This document shows, one piece after another, positions 23,876 to 35,704 of a DNA stretch of 64,000 bases; the stretch's first letter is position 1, and the number at the start of each line of letters is the position of its first letter. The notes below the pieces were generated by a model. It did not search any database, was not told where the DNA came from, and saw only the letters and a list, made by a program, of their open reading frames with translations. The translations under genes and the position numbers were made by a program. The stretch lies in the NCBI GenBank assembly GCA_002914805.1, contig JXTB01000211.1:330971-394970 (forward strand), in the 5' to 3' direction. The DNA is from Parasponia andersonii. Its lineage: Eukaryota; Streptophyta; Magnoliopsida; Rosales; Cannabaceae.

Positions 23876-24370
23876 TTCGCAAAATCCATAGAAATCACCA
23901 CAACTCAGCATAGAGGCCGTGTTTTGGAAAAGAAGATCACTTACTGGAAAATGTGGAACGGTTGTGCACATACATTGTCTCGAACCACGATTTCATATTT
24001 TTCGGCACTCACTCACTAATGAAAAAATCGTAGTAGTAGGTTGTGAGCCATAGCTTGTAATACCGACTAGAGCTCCCTTCTATAAATAGGAGAAGCATAG
24101 GCCATGGAAAAGGGGGGGAAAAAAAAAAAAGAAAGTGAGCATCGAACTTTGTTGAAATTGTAAGTATAAGAAATACTTAGTAAAATGACTATGGAAGTAG
24201 ACTTCCGATTTGGGGTTAAACTACATTAAAAACTTGGTGTCGTTTATTTTTATAAGTTTTGTGCTTATTATTGGTTTTATATTTCCCTATGTTTTGAGTT
24301 TTTCGAATTATTTTCCATCAATTCCACTTTAAGGATTGGTAGAATTCCGTATTAATAAAAATCTCCATCA

Positions 24371-24858
24371 GCATAATACCTATACACACAAGAAAAAATA
24401 AGTCACTGTCCTATTTCGGTGAAGCAAATCGCATGACTGAAAAATTAATCTAGTAGAGTTTTTTTACCCCCCTCTCCTGTTAGCCATTATCCTCGTTTCC
24501 TTACCTCATCTGTGCTACATTCCTGAAGCTCGATTGATGTTCTTTTTGATTGCTCTAGATTTGATGAAGATTGTTCTTTGAATAACATATGAGATTTGTT
24601 TTTCTTTTTTTTTTTTTCTTTAAGGATGAAAATAATTTAGCAGGGAATTCCCTCTTGTTGATCTATTGACTTTTCTATGGTATTAATGAGGTTAATAAAT
24701 ACTTTTCATTGAAGTAAAATCTCTAAAACAAGAGTCCACGATCACATATATGTGATATATAATTAAATATATAGTGTACATGTTAGTAGTAAATGGTAAA
24801 TAATCATATTTAAATCAAATATTAGTTTTTATCGTAAATATTCAATCTATTTTGATTG
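24371..24858. other. Gene-free flank of the CACTA element
   Basis: AT-rich sequence without recognisable coding or element ends. It terminates at the TTG that is duplicated on both sides of the CACTA element. Confidence 0.5.
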
Positions 24859-24884
24859 CACTACTATAAATGTATACTATCACG

Positions 24885-25090
24885 GCGCGTGTATGGAAGC
24901 ACCGTGATAAACGGCGAAATACCACGGCACTTAAAAAGTACCGTGGTATAGGATCTTTAACGGCGCCTAAGGGGTGCTGTTGGACATAACTTTTACAGTA
25001 CCTAAAAAGCGCCATGGTATTTAATTTTCACGGCGCCCATAAGGTACCGTGATATACTTTTTTCGGCGCCCATATGACGCCGAAGTAGGG
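24885..25090. repeat. CACTA left subterminal palindrome array
   Basis: Successive units such as ACCACGGCACTTAAAAAG-TACCGTGGT and CACGGCGCCCATAAGG-TACCGTG each form a short near-palindrome with 9-11 bp arms. In En/Spm, subterminal repeats are the binding sites of the TNPA protein; a similar role here is inference. The array continues in related form at 33122-33370. Confidence 0.8.
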
Positions 25091-26311
25091 GCCCTATATA
25101 AAGGACTCAAAATAACGAGGTTATATCACTTCCCTCTTACTTTTCTCACCCTTTTCTCTCTTCACTTCCAGCCGCGGCCAGTCTCCCCCTTCCACCATTT
25201 TCTCATTTTTTTTTTTGGCAAACAAGGTATGTTTAAGCTTTTAAACTCGTTTTTGTCACTAAAATTAAATTACCCATTGTCTTAACCATGATTTTGACTA
25301 ATTATTTTGTAGAAATTTCATGTTCTAGATTATATTTGATAGAATTTATATTTGGAACCCAAATTTATCAAATATGAATATCTTGAGCATGCATTGATAA
25401 TCTTTACTCTTGTAATACCGAGTTAGACTATTTATTTAGTAGAAATCTTATTTTTAGGTATGTTTTGCTATTTAAGTACAAATTAATCCGAATTTGTTAT
25501 TATTTTGTTGCTATTTTTTTAATTTATTTTAGGTGAAATGTGAGTTCATTTAGTTGTAAAAAGTTTCAAATTGAAGGTGTGTTATATGAATTTATACTAA
25601 TTTCATGTTTATTTACTAGAAATCATATATTAGGTTATGCTTTTTAATTTTTATTCTTAGTGTCAATTAATCCAAATTTATGCAATTTTAATTGAATATT
25701 GTGTAGCTTTTTAGAAATTTACATATTCATTGTTTAATTTAAAGTATTGTGGATTATAGATGTTTAATTTTATTTATCATTTTAATTTACGTATAGGTTT
25801 TAGTAGAAGTTAGAATACTTAAATTACTTGTAAATTAGCAAACTGAGTAAACTGAGGTATATTTTCTCAAATTTTTTTCTTTTATTGACTTATGCATGTC
25901 ACTTTTACATTGGTTTTATCGTATTATTTTTGAAAATTTAAACTAGATAAGATATGATATCATATAGGAAATTGTATGTTGTGGTGATATGATGATATTA
26001 TAATTGTGTGGGATTGGTTGAGTTTATTATTTGTGTTGATATTATTTTGTCATATATTATATTTGGTTGATTGACAAATTGTTTGTAACAAATGAGACTA
26101 TTTAAGAATAAATTAAGTTCTGAATTTGGTAGTACTTAGAAATATAAGAATAATTTGAAATGAGTGTTAATTTATAATTGGTGGTTTAGTTACTCAATTG
26201 GTTAATGCTAGAAATAGGGGAGATTATGTACTATTTGTTATGGTACTCAATTTAGTTAGTTTTTTTATATCAGTTGTTTATTTTTTATTTTTTTTTTCAA
26301 TTGTGCTTAGA

Positions 26312-29300
26312 ATGGACAAAGAATGGATATTGGCGGATAGATTATCGACTGAATATAGAAAGGGAGTTGATAGCTTTTTGGAGTTTGCTATTGAAAATGT
26401 CAAAGATTCCAATTGAATTCCATGTTCGTGTATTAAATGTAGAAATTTGCAAAAGATAGGTATTAAAAAGATAAAAGAACACTTATATTTCAATGGAATA
26501 GATCAAAGTTACAAACAATGGATTTAGCATGGTGAAAAAGTTCCAATTACCAGATTTTCGTCAAAGAAGAGTATAAAAGATGATTATGAGTTAGATTTAA
26601 ATGATGATCTTTTTGAAATGATTGATGATGCACAGTATTAAATAGATGTAGATCCTATTAAGTTTCAATCATTGCTTAATGATGCTGAGAAACCGATCTA
26701 TCCGGGTTGTACGAAAATTACAAAGTTGTCTGCATTATTAAAATTATATAATTTGAAAGCAAGACATGGATGGAGTGATAAGAGTTTTTCAGACTTGTTA
26801 GCTTTACTAGGAGAGATATTTCCAAATGATAATGAGATGCCACCTTCCTTTTATGAGGCTAAAAAGACTTTATGCTCATTGGGTATACAATATGAGAAAA
26901 TTCATGCTTGCCCAAATGATTGTATTTTATATCGAAAGATTAAAGATGCAATTTATTGTCCAGTATATGGTGAGTCTAGGTGGCAACAGAATAAGAATTC
27001 TAAAGAGATAAAAGTTGGAACCCTTGCTAAGGTTTTGTGGTATATTCCTCCAATTTCTCGTTTTACCTGTCTATTCCAAAATCGTGAGCATGTTAAAAAT
27101 CTAATATGGCATGCGAATGAGAGGATAGAAGATGGTAAACTTAGACATCTAGCCGATTCACCGGCTTGGAAAACAATAGATTACAAATGGCCTTCTTTTG
27201 TAAGTGATCCAAGGAATCTTCGTCTTGGTCTATCTGCGGATAGTATTAATCCTCATACAAATCTAAGTAGCAAATACAGTTGTTGGCCTGTAATGCTTGT
27301 AATCTATAATCTTCCTCCATGGTTATATATGAAAAGAAAGTTTATACTTCTTACAATGTTAATATCAGGTTTTAGACAACCTGGTAATGACATTGATGTA
27401 TATTTAGCCCCATTGATTAATGAGTTGAACCATTTATGGAATGATGGTGTGAAAGCCTATGATGCATATAAGGATGACGATTTTACTCTCAAGACTGTCT
27501 TACTATAGACAATCAATGACTTCTCTGCATATAAGAATTTGTCTGGGTTTTCCACTAAAGGATATAAAGTATGTCTTATTTGTGATGAGAAAACAAGTTG
27601 TCAGTTCTTAACACATACTAGAAAATTAAGTTATTTGGACCATAAAATATTTTTACCTCGCAAACATGTATACAGAAATTGGAAAAAAGCATTTAATGGT
27701 TCTCAAGAATTTGAATTAGTATCACAACCTTTAACTGGGATAAAGATACTAAAAACAGTCTCAAAACTCGAATTTAGACTTGGAAAGATAAAATAAGTGA
27801 TATCAGTAAGAAAAGAAAAAGACGTAGTAATATCAAGATTGTAAAAACCCCCAAAGAGTTGTTGGAAGAAGAAATCTATATTCTTTGAGTTGAAGTATTG
27901 GCAACATTTACTTCTGAGACATAACTTAGATGTCATGCATATTGAGAAGAACATATGTAATAGTATAATTAGAACTTTATTAAATATTACAGGGAAGAAT
28001 AAGGATAGTATTAGTGCCCGCATAGATCTTACTGACATGGGTGTTCGAAAAGAGTTAGCATCCAAAGTGGGGGAGAAGCGAACATATTTACCCCATGCTT
28101 ACTTCACATTGAAAAATGAAGAAAAATATCAATTGTGTCAATCTTTATTTAATGTGAAGATTCCTGAAGGCTATTCTTCTAATATTAGACCATTAGTGGA
28201 TATGAACAATTTGAAACTAGTTGGACTTAAATCTCATAATTATCATACACTAATGCAATATCTGCTACCTATAGCAATTAGGTCCGTATTACCTAAAAAT
28301 GTTTGATATGCAATCACCAGATTATGCTTATTTTTTAATGGAATTTGTTCTAAGGTGGTTGATATATTCAAGTTAGATGAACTACAATGTGAACTTGTTA
28401 TAATATTGTGCATGTTCTAGCAGTTTTTTCCTCCTAGTTTTTTTGATCTAATGATGCATCTTACTGTATTGGTTAGAAAAGTGAAGTTATATGATCCTGT
28501 TTATTTGAGATAGATGTATCCATTTGAGAGATACATGAAAATTCTAAAAGGATATGTTAGAAATCGAAGCCGGTCAGAAGGATGCATTGTAGAGTGTTAT
28601 ATCGCAGAAGAAGCTGTTGAGTTTTGTTCTGAGTATTTGGCAAATGTAGAAGCTATCAGAGTACCCGCATCTTCAAATATTAATAAAAGCATAAGTAATG
28701 GTATCGTGTGTACAGTTAAACGAGAACAACTAGACCAAGCATTTTGTATTGTGTTACAAAATATAGCTGAAGTCCAACCTTTCATCGAGTAAGTTTTATT
28801 GTGAATTAGATTTGTATTGATTGAATGTTGAATTCTTTAATAATAATGGTTTATTTTGGGGATGATTTGTTGAAGGGAGTATATAAATTGGATCAAAACA
28901 CAATTCTCAATGAAATCAAAAAGAGAGAAGTGGATTCATGATGAACATTATCGAACTTTATTAGTTGGTTTCGCGAACGGGTAATTCTAGTTAGTTGTTA
29001 TAATTAATAATTTGATTTCATTTTTTTTTCCATATTTTAGAGTATAAGTACTAATATGTTGAGTTTTTTAATTGTTAATTTTGCATTTTGAATAGATTGT
29101 AGTTAAAATGAACAAGACAACACATAATCTATCTGATACATTGAAATAGATATCACGTAGACCATCATTGGATGTAATTAAGTATAATGCTTATCAAGTT
29201 AACAGTATTCATTTTTGCACAAAGGACCGCGACAACATAAGAACAACCCAAAATAGTGGGGTAAGTATTGTTGCAAAAATCATACAATTTTCAAAAATCA

Positions 29301-29600
29301 TACAATCACACAAGAATGATCCATTTATATTGGCAACACAAGCGAAACAAGTATTTTACGTCAATGATCCACTTGATGCTCGATGGTCAATTGTTCTTGC
29401 AACAAAACCAAAAGAATATCAAAATTTAGGAGTTGAAGATGAGAACAAAATACTTGTTGCTCATGAAATATTCTCAAAAGAAGTTTCGGTAGAGGTTTTG
29501 ATAGAAGACGTTAATGAAGGTGATGTTATATGTTTACGAGATGATGGTGAAGGTATTTGGATTGATAATCAAAGAAAGAAACCAATGAGGTACAAATCAA
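26312..29600 (+). pseudogene. CACTA transposase (TNPD-like)
   Basis: The start MDKEWILADRLSTEY is the Transpos_assoc domain (PF13963). It is followed by the Transposase_21 core (PF02992; KLYNLKARHGWSDKSFSDLL, CPVYGESRW, LDVMHIEKNICNS), the DUF4218 region (KLVGLKSHNYHTLMQYLLP, MYPFERYMKILKGYVRNR) and a DUF4216-like part (29168-29500; TTQNSGVSIVAKI, QVFYVNDPLDARWS). All pieces from 26312 to about 28790 lie in one frame, apart from a short frame excursion at 27780-27875. Stops interrupt at 26414, 26525, 26639, 27506, 28304 and 28511, several where the family has Trp or Arg. In an intact element this protein would cut and join the element ends in the nucleus. Confidence 0.9.
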
Positions 29601-29744
29601 ATAAGTTATATATTTTTGTTTCATTTTTATGTCTTTATAGATTGATGTTTTATTTTTTTAAATATATTATCTCTTATGTTTACATGCTTATTATTTTCTA
29701 TCTTAATTTTTAATCTATATTTGTGGTTTTATTATTTAACAGGT

Positions 29745-31020
29745 AATTATTGACATAGAAAATGAATGTGCAGATGATGTTTATCAATTTACACCATCAC
29801 AAAGTAGTCAAGGTGAAAGAAAACACAAAAACAAACCAAGAAGAACGACTCAAATGAAGGAGTTGATTATAAAAAGAAGTGATAACAAAAAAGAAGTTGT
29901 CACGTACAATGAATGGGGACAACCAACTGGGGATGAAGGTAAACATTTGGCGAGCTTTTATGGCCTTATGGTTCGTCGTAAGATCCCAATAAACATTGAT
30001 AACTAGACGCTTGTACCAACGGACCTAAAAGATGAGCTCTGGCATATAATATTGGTATGAACATGAATCTTTTTATTTCATATTTATTAGAATATATATT
30101 CGTTATTAACATTATTTCTTTTACATTGTAGGAAACATTTGTATTGGATTACAAAGCAAAAAAAGAAACTTTAAAAAGTTGTGGGAAAATGTGGAGAGAT
30201 TTTAAGTTTAGGATTACAACTGAACTGATTTATGAGTATAGACATACTTGTCCAGAGTTATTAGAGCACCCTCCAACATCATATACACCATGGATTGAAC
30301 CTAAAGTTTGAGATGAGTTTGTTAAGAAAAAAGAAAGTGCAGAATGGGAGGAAGCTAGGAAAGTACAACAGGAAAGAGCAACGCAAAATAAATATCCACT
30401 TCATATATCTCGCTTGGGTTATGCTAGATTAGAAGCTAAGATTGAAAAAGACGAATGCCGATGTAGTATTGATAGATCCGAGCTATAGAGTAGAGGACGC
30501 GTCCCTGAAAAAGGAGTTCATACTGAGGAAATCAAAGTGATAGTTGATAGAATTGTAAGTTACTTATGACAACATATTAACTATATTAATTTGTAATTTT
30601 GTTAAAAGTATAGCATAGTCTGATGTTCAATTATGTACATATTTTGTAGGAAGATTATAATCAACAATTCCAAGAGGGAAATATGGAGATAGACGGTTCT
30701 AATGATATCTTAACAATGGCTTTAGGTACTCCTAAATATTCTGGACGTGTACGGGGAATGAGATTTCACGTTAGCCACAGACAATATTTTCATCAACTTG
30801 CTCCTACAAAAAAGCAACAATCATTTGATTTGAAATAATGGCAAGATGAACAAACACGTAAGATGCAACAAATGCTTAAAGAACAAGAAGAACGGTTCAA
30901 AGCAGAAATTGCTAAGATTCAATTAGGACAACAAAGTAATATTAGTGGTTCTAATACAACTCCTTCACGGCCAGAAGTTCAAAAGGAAGAAGTGCAACTA
31001 CAAGAGATACATGTAAATCT
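29745..31020 (+). pseudogene. CACTA second gene: Transposase_24-like part
   Basis: Exon-like pieces: 29745-30055 (KNKPRRTTQMKELIIKRS, VTYNEWGQPTGDEGKHLASF, ending at a donor GTATGA), 30132-30555 (KSCGKMWRDFKFRITTELIY) and 30650-31010 (YSGRVRGMRFHVSHRQYFHQ, then a Gln/Glu-rich coiled coil QMLKEQEERFKAEIAKIQLG). This is the pattern of the plant Ptta/En/Spm family (PF03004). Stops at about 30004 (expected Trp), 30309, 30486 and 30837 break it. The likely role in an active element is DNA binding or regulation, by analogy with TNPA; this is not shown by the sequence. Confidence 0.75.
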
Positions 31021-31149
31021 AATGGTGGCTGTAGGAACATCTTTACTACTCAAAAAAGTATTTGATATGAGTTTCTTTCTTATTTGTTTATTAACTACTT
31101 GTATTTATAAATTGTGTTTGATTTTCTATAGTGTAGAACCGACCACACA

Positions 31150-31400
31150 AGCTTGCAGTGGGGTCTCGTGATAACATAGTTACTTTAGGATATGTACAAA
31201 AGTCAACCTCATCAACTATTATTCACGGCAGAGAATTGAGGGAGAATAATTTTCGTGTATCAGTAGAGGTTGTTCTTGATGATATAGCCCTAATTCCTAT
31301 TCCAAATCTAGATGATAATACAAGGTTGGTAGGTGATGCACTTGGATCGCATCTTGAATGGCCTAAGATGCTTATCATCTTTGAAGATAATTTGGTATGC
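31150..31400 (+). pseudogene. CACTA second gene: DUF8039-like segment
   Basis: The frame at 31158-31442 encodes SRDNIVTLGYVQKSTSS, RVSVEVVLDDIALIPIPN and LVGDALGSHLEWPKMLI. This motif set accompanies Transposase_24 in many plant transposon proteins. It is open over the whole segment and ends at a possible donor near 31395 (GGTATGC). Its biochemical role is not known to me. Confidence 0.65.
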
Positions 31401-31559
31401 ATACCCATTTTCCAAATAAATTCATCCTTTATTGAATTCTAATGTGAATTATTAACTTGTTTATTAATATTTCATCATTTATTTGGATTTTAGGAGTTTA
31501 ATGATATAAATAGGCATCAAACGGGGAAGAATAAATCTTCACAACCACAGCCACCTCAA

Positions 31560-32854
31560 ACATAAGAAAGAGTACATCCACAAAGAAAGAAAGTTAAATC
31601 TGTTACACAAGCGCAGTTTAGATTTGTTGATAGTGCACCAGCTTCTATAAGATTACTATTAAATACTATTCAAGGAGTGGATGAAAGTGCTGTTGTTAAT
31701 GTTCCCTTTGATGAAGAAGTATTTGGAGAATCTTTTCGTTTGACCGTATTCAAAGAAGACATAATTAAGTTTTGTACGTTATAAAAGATTGGGGCTATGT
31801 TATTACATTATACATGAGGTAAGAATTTTATTTTTTTTATATATATATAGAACTTCATATATATATATATGTATCTATAGTTGGTAATTATATAATACAA
31901 CACTTAATTCACATTGCATTTTGTACTTGTAGGCATTTACACCATTTAGTGACACAATATGGCTATCAAGCTAGGTATATATTCTGGGATCCTAGTGCAG
32001 TTACTACAGAAGGTGGTTCATGTGAGGATCGTGCTATAAGTTTAGCAACCCGGATGTTATCCATGGAGAATAAACATCAATTTCTAATTACACCTTGGAA
32101 TCATAGGTAAGATTTTAAACTTAACAAATTGTCATATGATCGACTACTTCCTATATGAAGTTAATTGTTACATATTAATAATCTTTATCATTAATTTTAT
32201 GAGGAGGGACCATTGGATGTTGCTTATCATTTATCCTCTCAAACATTATGGATGGTTTCTAGATCCTCTCAGCTTAGTTCTCCGTGAGGAAATTGGTTTA
32301 ACAATGATCGAATAAGTTCTCTTATAGTGATTTTGTTATAGTTCAGTTTCTTATGATATTTTTACTTATGGTTGCTATTGCTAACCTTTTATTATTGTGT
32401 TTGCGCATTTCCAATTCAAAGTGCATTCAAGATATATAATATAGAAAAAAGAAAGAAAGGAAGACCAAATGGTCCGGTTTATAAGTTAATAAAGGTACTA
32501 AACTTGAATTAATAACACTTGTTAGGCGGAAGATTAATTAAAATTACTTATGTTTACTTTATGCTTATGTATAGTGCCCAAGACAACCGACAAGTGTTGA
32601 GTGCGGATTCTACATATATAAATTTATGAGAGAAGTCATTCAACAAGCCAATGTTAAATTATTTACCACAATGGTATGTAACCATATGTCTAATTAGTTC
32701 TATTCTAATTTATAGTTTGATTGATAACTTTTTAACAAATAAGGTGTTTGAATTTGTAGTTTAATGGACAAAATTTCTATATAAAGGATGATATCAACAG
32801 ACTTCTTGAAGAGTGGGTCGAAGAACTAATACAATTTCTTATTTTAAGTTCTTA
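31560..32854 (+). pseudogene. CACTA second gene: Ulp1-like cysteine protease (C48)
   Basis: A C-terminal Ulp1/SENP-type protease domain is spread over small exons. 31620-31790 gives APASIRLLLNTIQGVDESAV, a typical lead-in, with a stop near 31780. 31932-32106 gives LHHLVTQYGYQARYIFWDP and ISLATRMLSMENKHQFLITP. 32204-32318 contains the catalytic His in DHWMLLIIYPLKHYGWFLDP (His 32211-32213, Asp 32262-32264). 32577-32671 contains PRQPTSVECGFYIYKFMRE with the catalytic Cys at 32602-32604. All three catalytic residues and most of the core are retained, better than the transposase. Ulp1 domains are known passengers of plant transposons. Splicing is inferred, so a full product is uncertain. Confidence 0.75.
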
Positions 32855-33121
32855 ATCTTTGTTTATTTAAACTATATGTAGTCTTTGATGATCATGTTAG
32901 TTTGGCTTAGAAAACTAATGTATATATATACTTAGTTTATATAGACTATATGGATATGATTATGATAAAGTTATAATATTAATTTAATATTAGTATGTAA
33001 ATATATATTTATACTCCATTTTATTTCAAATATTTGGTATATGTAATGAATTTGGATTACATTTATAAAATTCTAGGGAGTAGTATAGACAAATACATTA
33101 CAAATACCTCCTGGAAATATG

Positions 33122-33370
33122 TACCACGGCGCTTATAAGGCACCGAGAAAGATTTTATCCACCAAAGCGCCTTAGAGGCGCCGTGAAAGACATCTTCTAC
33201 AGTGTCTTTTAAGCGCCTTGATATCTAGATACCAAGGCGCTTAACAGGCACCGTGAAAGATGCCTTTCACGGTGCCTAATAGGCGCCTTGGTAGACCTTC
33301 CACGGTGCCTTATAAGTACCTTCGTAGTTAAGGCCTATTACAGCACCTACAACCAAGGCGCTTTTGTGGG
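33122..33370. repeat. CACTA right subterminal palindrome array
   Basis: At least six units of the type CACGGTGCCTAATAGGCGCC, CCAAAGCGCCTTAGAGGCGC and ACCAAGGCGCTTAACAGG lie at intervals of about 40-60 bp, mostly near-palindromic, mirroring the left array at 24885-25090. Confidence 0.85.
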
Positions 33371-33393
33371 TACCGTCTTGTTTTGTTGTAGTG

Positions 33394-35145
33394 TTGAAAA
33401 TGAAATGTAAATCTATTATTTATTACTAATTATGTTTAATTTTAAAAAAATGAGAACATGAGTATATTTGTCAATCTATATTTAATTTCATTCTATTTTA
33501 TGCCTATTCTAAAGTTTTAACTAATCAAAATAAGGGAGATTATCAATTTTGACTTTCTTTTAATACATGTGATGAAAAAAGGAACAACTTATAAATCATT
33601 TACAAAAGTAGGACTTTTATTGCCATGTCATTTAATGAATATTTCAGAATTCTAAAATTACCTTTGACTTGACCTTAGTCGAAAATTTTCGACCAAGTCG
33701 AAAATATAAAATGACGGAGGTGGCATTGCAAAAACAACTAACTATGTTCAACTAGAATCGAAATTTTTCGACTACGGTCGAACACCAGTCGAATGCCGAT
33801 CGAAATTTCGACCGGCGGCTTCAACCCTAGTCAAAAATATTTAACCGAAGTCAAAATTTCTGACCACCGGTTGAAAAATGACTAGAATAACCGGGAGAAG
33901 TAGTCGAACAAGTTCAATTACGGTCAAAATTCTCGACTCTAGTTGAGCGGAGGCACCGCCGCCAAAGTCGGGGATCGAGACCAGTGGTGATGGCTAAAAT
34001 AGTTTAAAATTTGTTAAAAAAATAAGACATCTAAATAATTTTACATGTGTGACATGATAATTAAAATTAATTTTAAAAATATTAATAAGTGAGTATTATT
34101 TTTCGTCACAAAAATTTAATAGACCCCTTAAAGTAAATTCTCTAACAAAATAAATTCTCTAACAAAATAATTACATTTTTTTTTATTTTTTATTCTTACT
34201 TTTATAGCTATTACTATTACTTTGGATTTCATTTCACTTTAATTTAATAGCCAATAAATTTAGCATTTTCCAACAAAAAAAAAATTGAAGTTCCTTTTTA
34301 ATCTAAACTCTTCTAGGGGTCTAATCATCAAATTTTTCTTTTGGTTTTTGCAACTTTTGAAGTTTGGTTGCATGGACAATTGAGAATAAAAATGGCCTTT
34401 TTCTTAAAAAAGGAAAATGCAATTATATTCTGCTATATTTTAAAACAGAAAAGAAGGCATGTGCATTGATTGGTTGTACGACTGACAGAAAGGTATTGCA
34501 GTGCAGGCTGCGACGGACAGGTTAGAAGCAAATACCACGCAAGCAAAGCATAGTAAATCCCTTCTTCATCTGTCCCATGTGCACCCTATGACATCTACAA
34601 CGCTACCCCCAGAATCCAATCCAAAATCCCACGTAATCATGTATCATTATTCCCCAAAAATTTAATTTTTTTTTTTTTAAAAAAAAAAAAAGAAAACGTA
34701 AAACCATTTTCCAAAAGCAAGTTTCTCAGACCAACTCTACTACTTCCTTTCCTGTTTTTTTTTTTTTTTTCTTGCACATATCGAAACTCAAATTACATAT
34801 TTTCCTACTCTCTCACCTCTCATTATAGTAAAGTTAACTCCAAGATTTGAAATCATAATAAATTTAATCTAATTAGTAGTCAGGGTGATTTATATTATTT
34901 CACATCCAATGCCAGTGATGCTTATTTTCTTATACAGCATAATTTTCAACCATTACTTATCTTAAAATTGAGACCAGATTATATACATTATTTAAAATTG
35001 TGTGTTAAAATCTATGCTATATTATTTGGTGTAAATCACTAGTTGAGAAGATATAAATCTAAAATTTCAAGAAGAAAAAAAAGATATATATCTAAGATTT
35101 AAATGTGGAAGAGAATATTATTATCTCAAAAGAGAGGAAGAATTG
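33394..35145. other. Intergenic region upstream of pGlcT
   Basis: No gene recognised. It holds a cluster of TCGA-centred repeats (33671-33975, separate entry), a T-run/A-run palindrome at about 34664-34692 and AT-rich sequence. The proximal part (about 34700-35145) presumably contains the pGlcT promoter. Confidence 0.5.
33671..33975. repeat. Degenerate TCGA-centred inverted-repeat array
   Basis: Roughly a dozen TCGA tetramers occur in about 300 bp, in contexts like TAGTCGAAAATTTTCGACC, GTCGAACACCAGTCGAATG and GATCGAAATTTCGACC. Interspersed AGTCAAAAAT, AGTCAAAATTT and GGTTGAAAA look like the same unit with CG changed to CA or TG. Confidence 0.65.
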
Positions 35146-35153
35146 TATAAAAA
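35146..35153 (+). promoter_or_regulatory. Probable pGlcT TATA box
   Basis: TATAAAAA within TTGTATAAAAAGGAAGAATA, about 560 bp upstream of the start codon and about 300 bp before the proposed leader intron. Position and sequence fit a plant core promoter; no transcript evidence is available. Confidence 0.5.
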
Positions 35154-35454
35154 GGAAGAATAGTAAAAACCGAATAATGTTGGTAGCGGCAAGTGCTTCG
35201 TAAGCCAACAGTCTGTCCCTTTTTCATCTCTCAGTTTTTCAGCGGACTTCCCAACTCTCTCCCCATCTTACTTAAAAAGAATAAAAAATAAAAACCATAG
35301 TGTTACTCCTCAGTTTCTGCTTCTGCCCTTCTTTCATTCTCATACTCTAAGATTTGATTTGGGTACTTGTTTTTCTTCTTCGTTTCATTCTTGTAGATCA
35401 ACAAACTCGAGTTAAACGACGACTTAGTAGCACTGTTGACAACTCAATTCCCGG

Positions 35455-35697
35455 GTAAAAAGATTCCGTTTTGATCTTGATTTGTAGTTTTTATGTTCTT
35501 CTATAGAACCCAATTAATGCAACTACATATAGTTCAGTAAATTTTTTCTTCTTCTTCTTTTTCTTCTCATTTTTCATATTTGGTATTACTCTTTTTTGGT
35601 TTGTGATGATCTCGATATTAGTGGATTTTTTTTTTTAAAAAAAAAACAACTAAGTTTGACTTTTAACCTTTACCAGTATTGGGTATTTCTCTATCAG
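35455..35697 (+). other. Probable 5' UTR intron of pGlcT
   Basis: A donor GTAAAAAG (35455) follows CAATTCCCGG and an acceptor TTTCTCTATCAG (ends 35697) lies 7 bases before the ATG. The stretch between is T-rich, as plant introns are. An alternative acceptor TTTACCAG lies at about 35675. Inferred from splice signals only. Confidence 0.5.
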
Positions 35698-35704
35698 ATA
35701 AAAA

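Larger units (their letters stand above)
22117..24370 (+). mobile_element. Probable 3' region and LTR of the gypsy remnant
   Basis: It follows the integrase stop in the same orientation. A strong TATA box (TATAAATA, 24081-24088) lies in TCTATAAATAGGAGAAGC. About 130 bp further on is GACTTCCGATTTGGGGTTAA and ACTTGGTGTCGTT, which resemble the R-U5 end of Tat-type LTRs as I remember them. I could not fix exact LTR ends or a target duplication. Two minisatellites (22510-22850 and 23370-23875) lie inside. Confidence 0.45.
24859..33393 (+). mobile_element. Full-length CACTA (En/Spm) DNA transposon
   Basis: The left end starts CACTACTATAAATG and the right end finishes TTTTGTTGTAGTG, giving CACTA termini on both strands. 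TTG precedes (24856-24858) and follows (33394-33396) the element: the exact 3-bp target duplication expected for this superfamily. Both ends carry arrays of short palindromic GGCGCC/CACGGTGCC units. Inside, on the plus strand, are a transposase (26312-29600) and a second gene with Transposase_24, DUF8039-like and Ulp1-protease segments (29745-32854). Length is 8,535 bp. The transposase has multiple stops, so the copy could only be moved in trans. Confidence 0.95.

Noticed and set aside
25049..25285. 78-residue frame at the left CACTA end
   Set aside because: It overlaps the subterminal repeats and the likely 5' leader; no domain, and a plausible intron donor (GGTATGT, 25226) lies inside.
24859..33393. 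A host gene fusing transposase, Transposase_24 and Ulp1 (domesticated gene)
   Set aside because: Perfect CACTA ends, an exact TTG target duplication and many stops show an ordinary decaying transposon rather than a domesticated gene at this locus.
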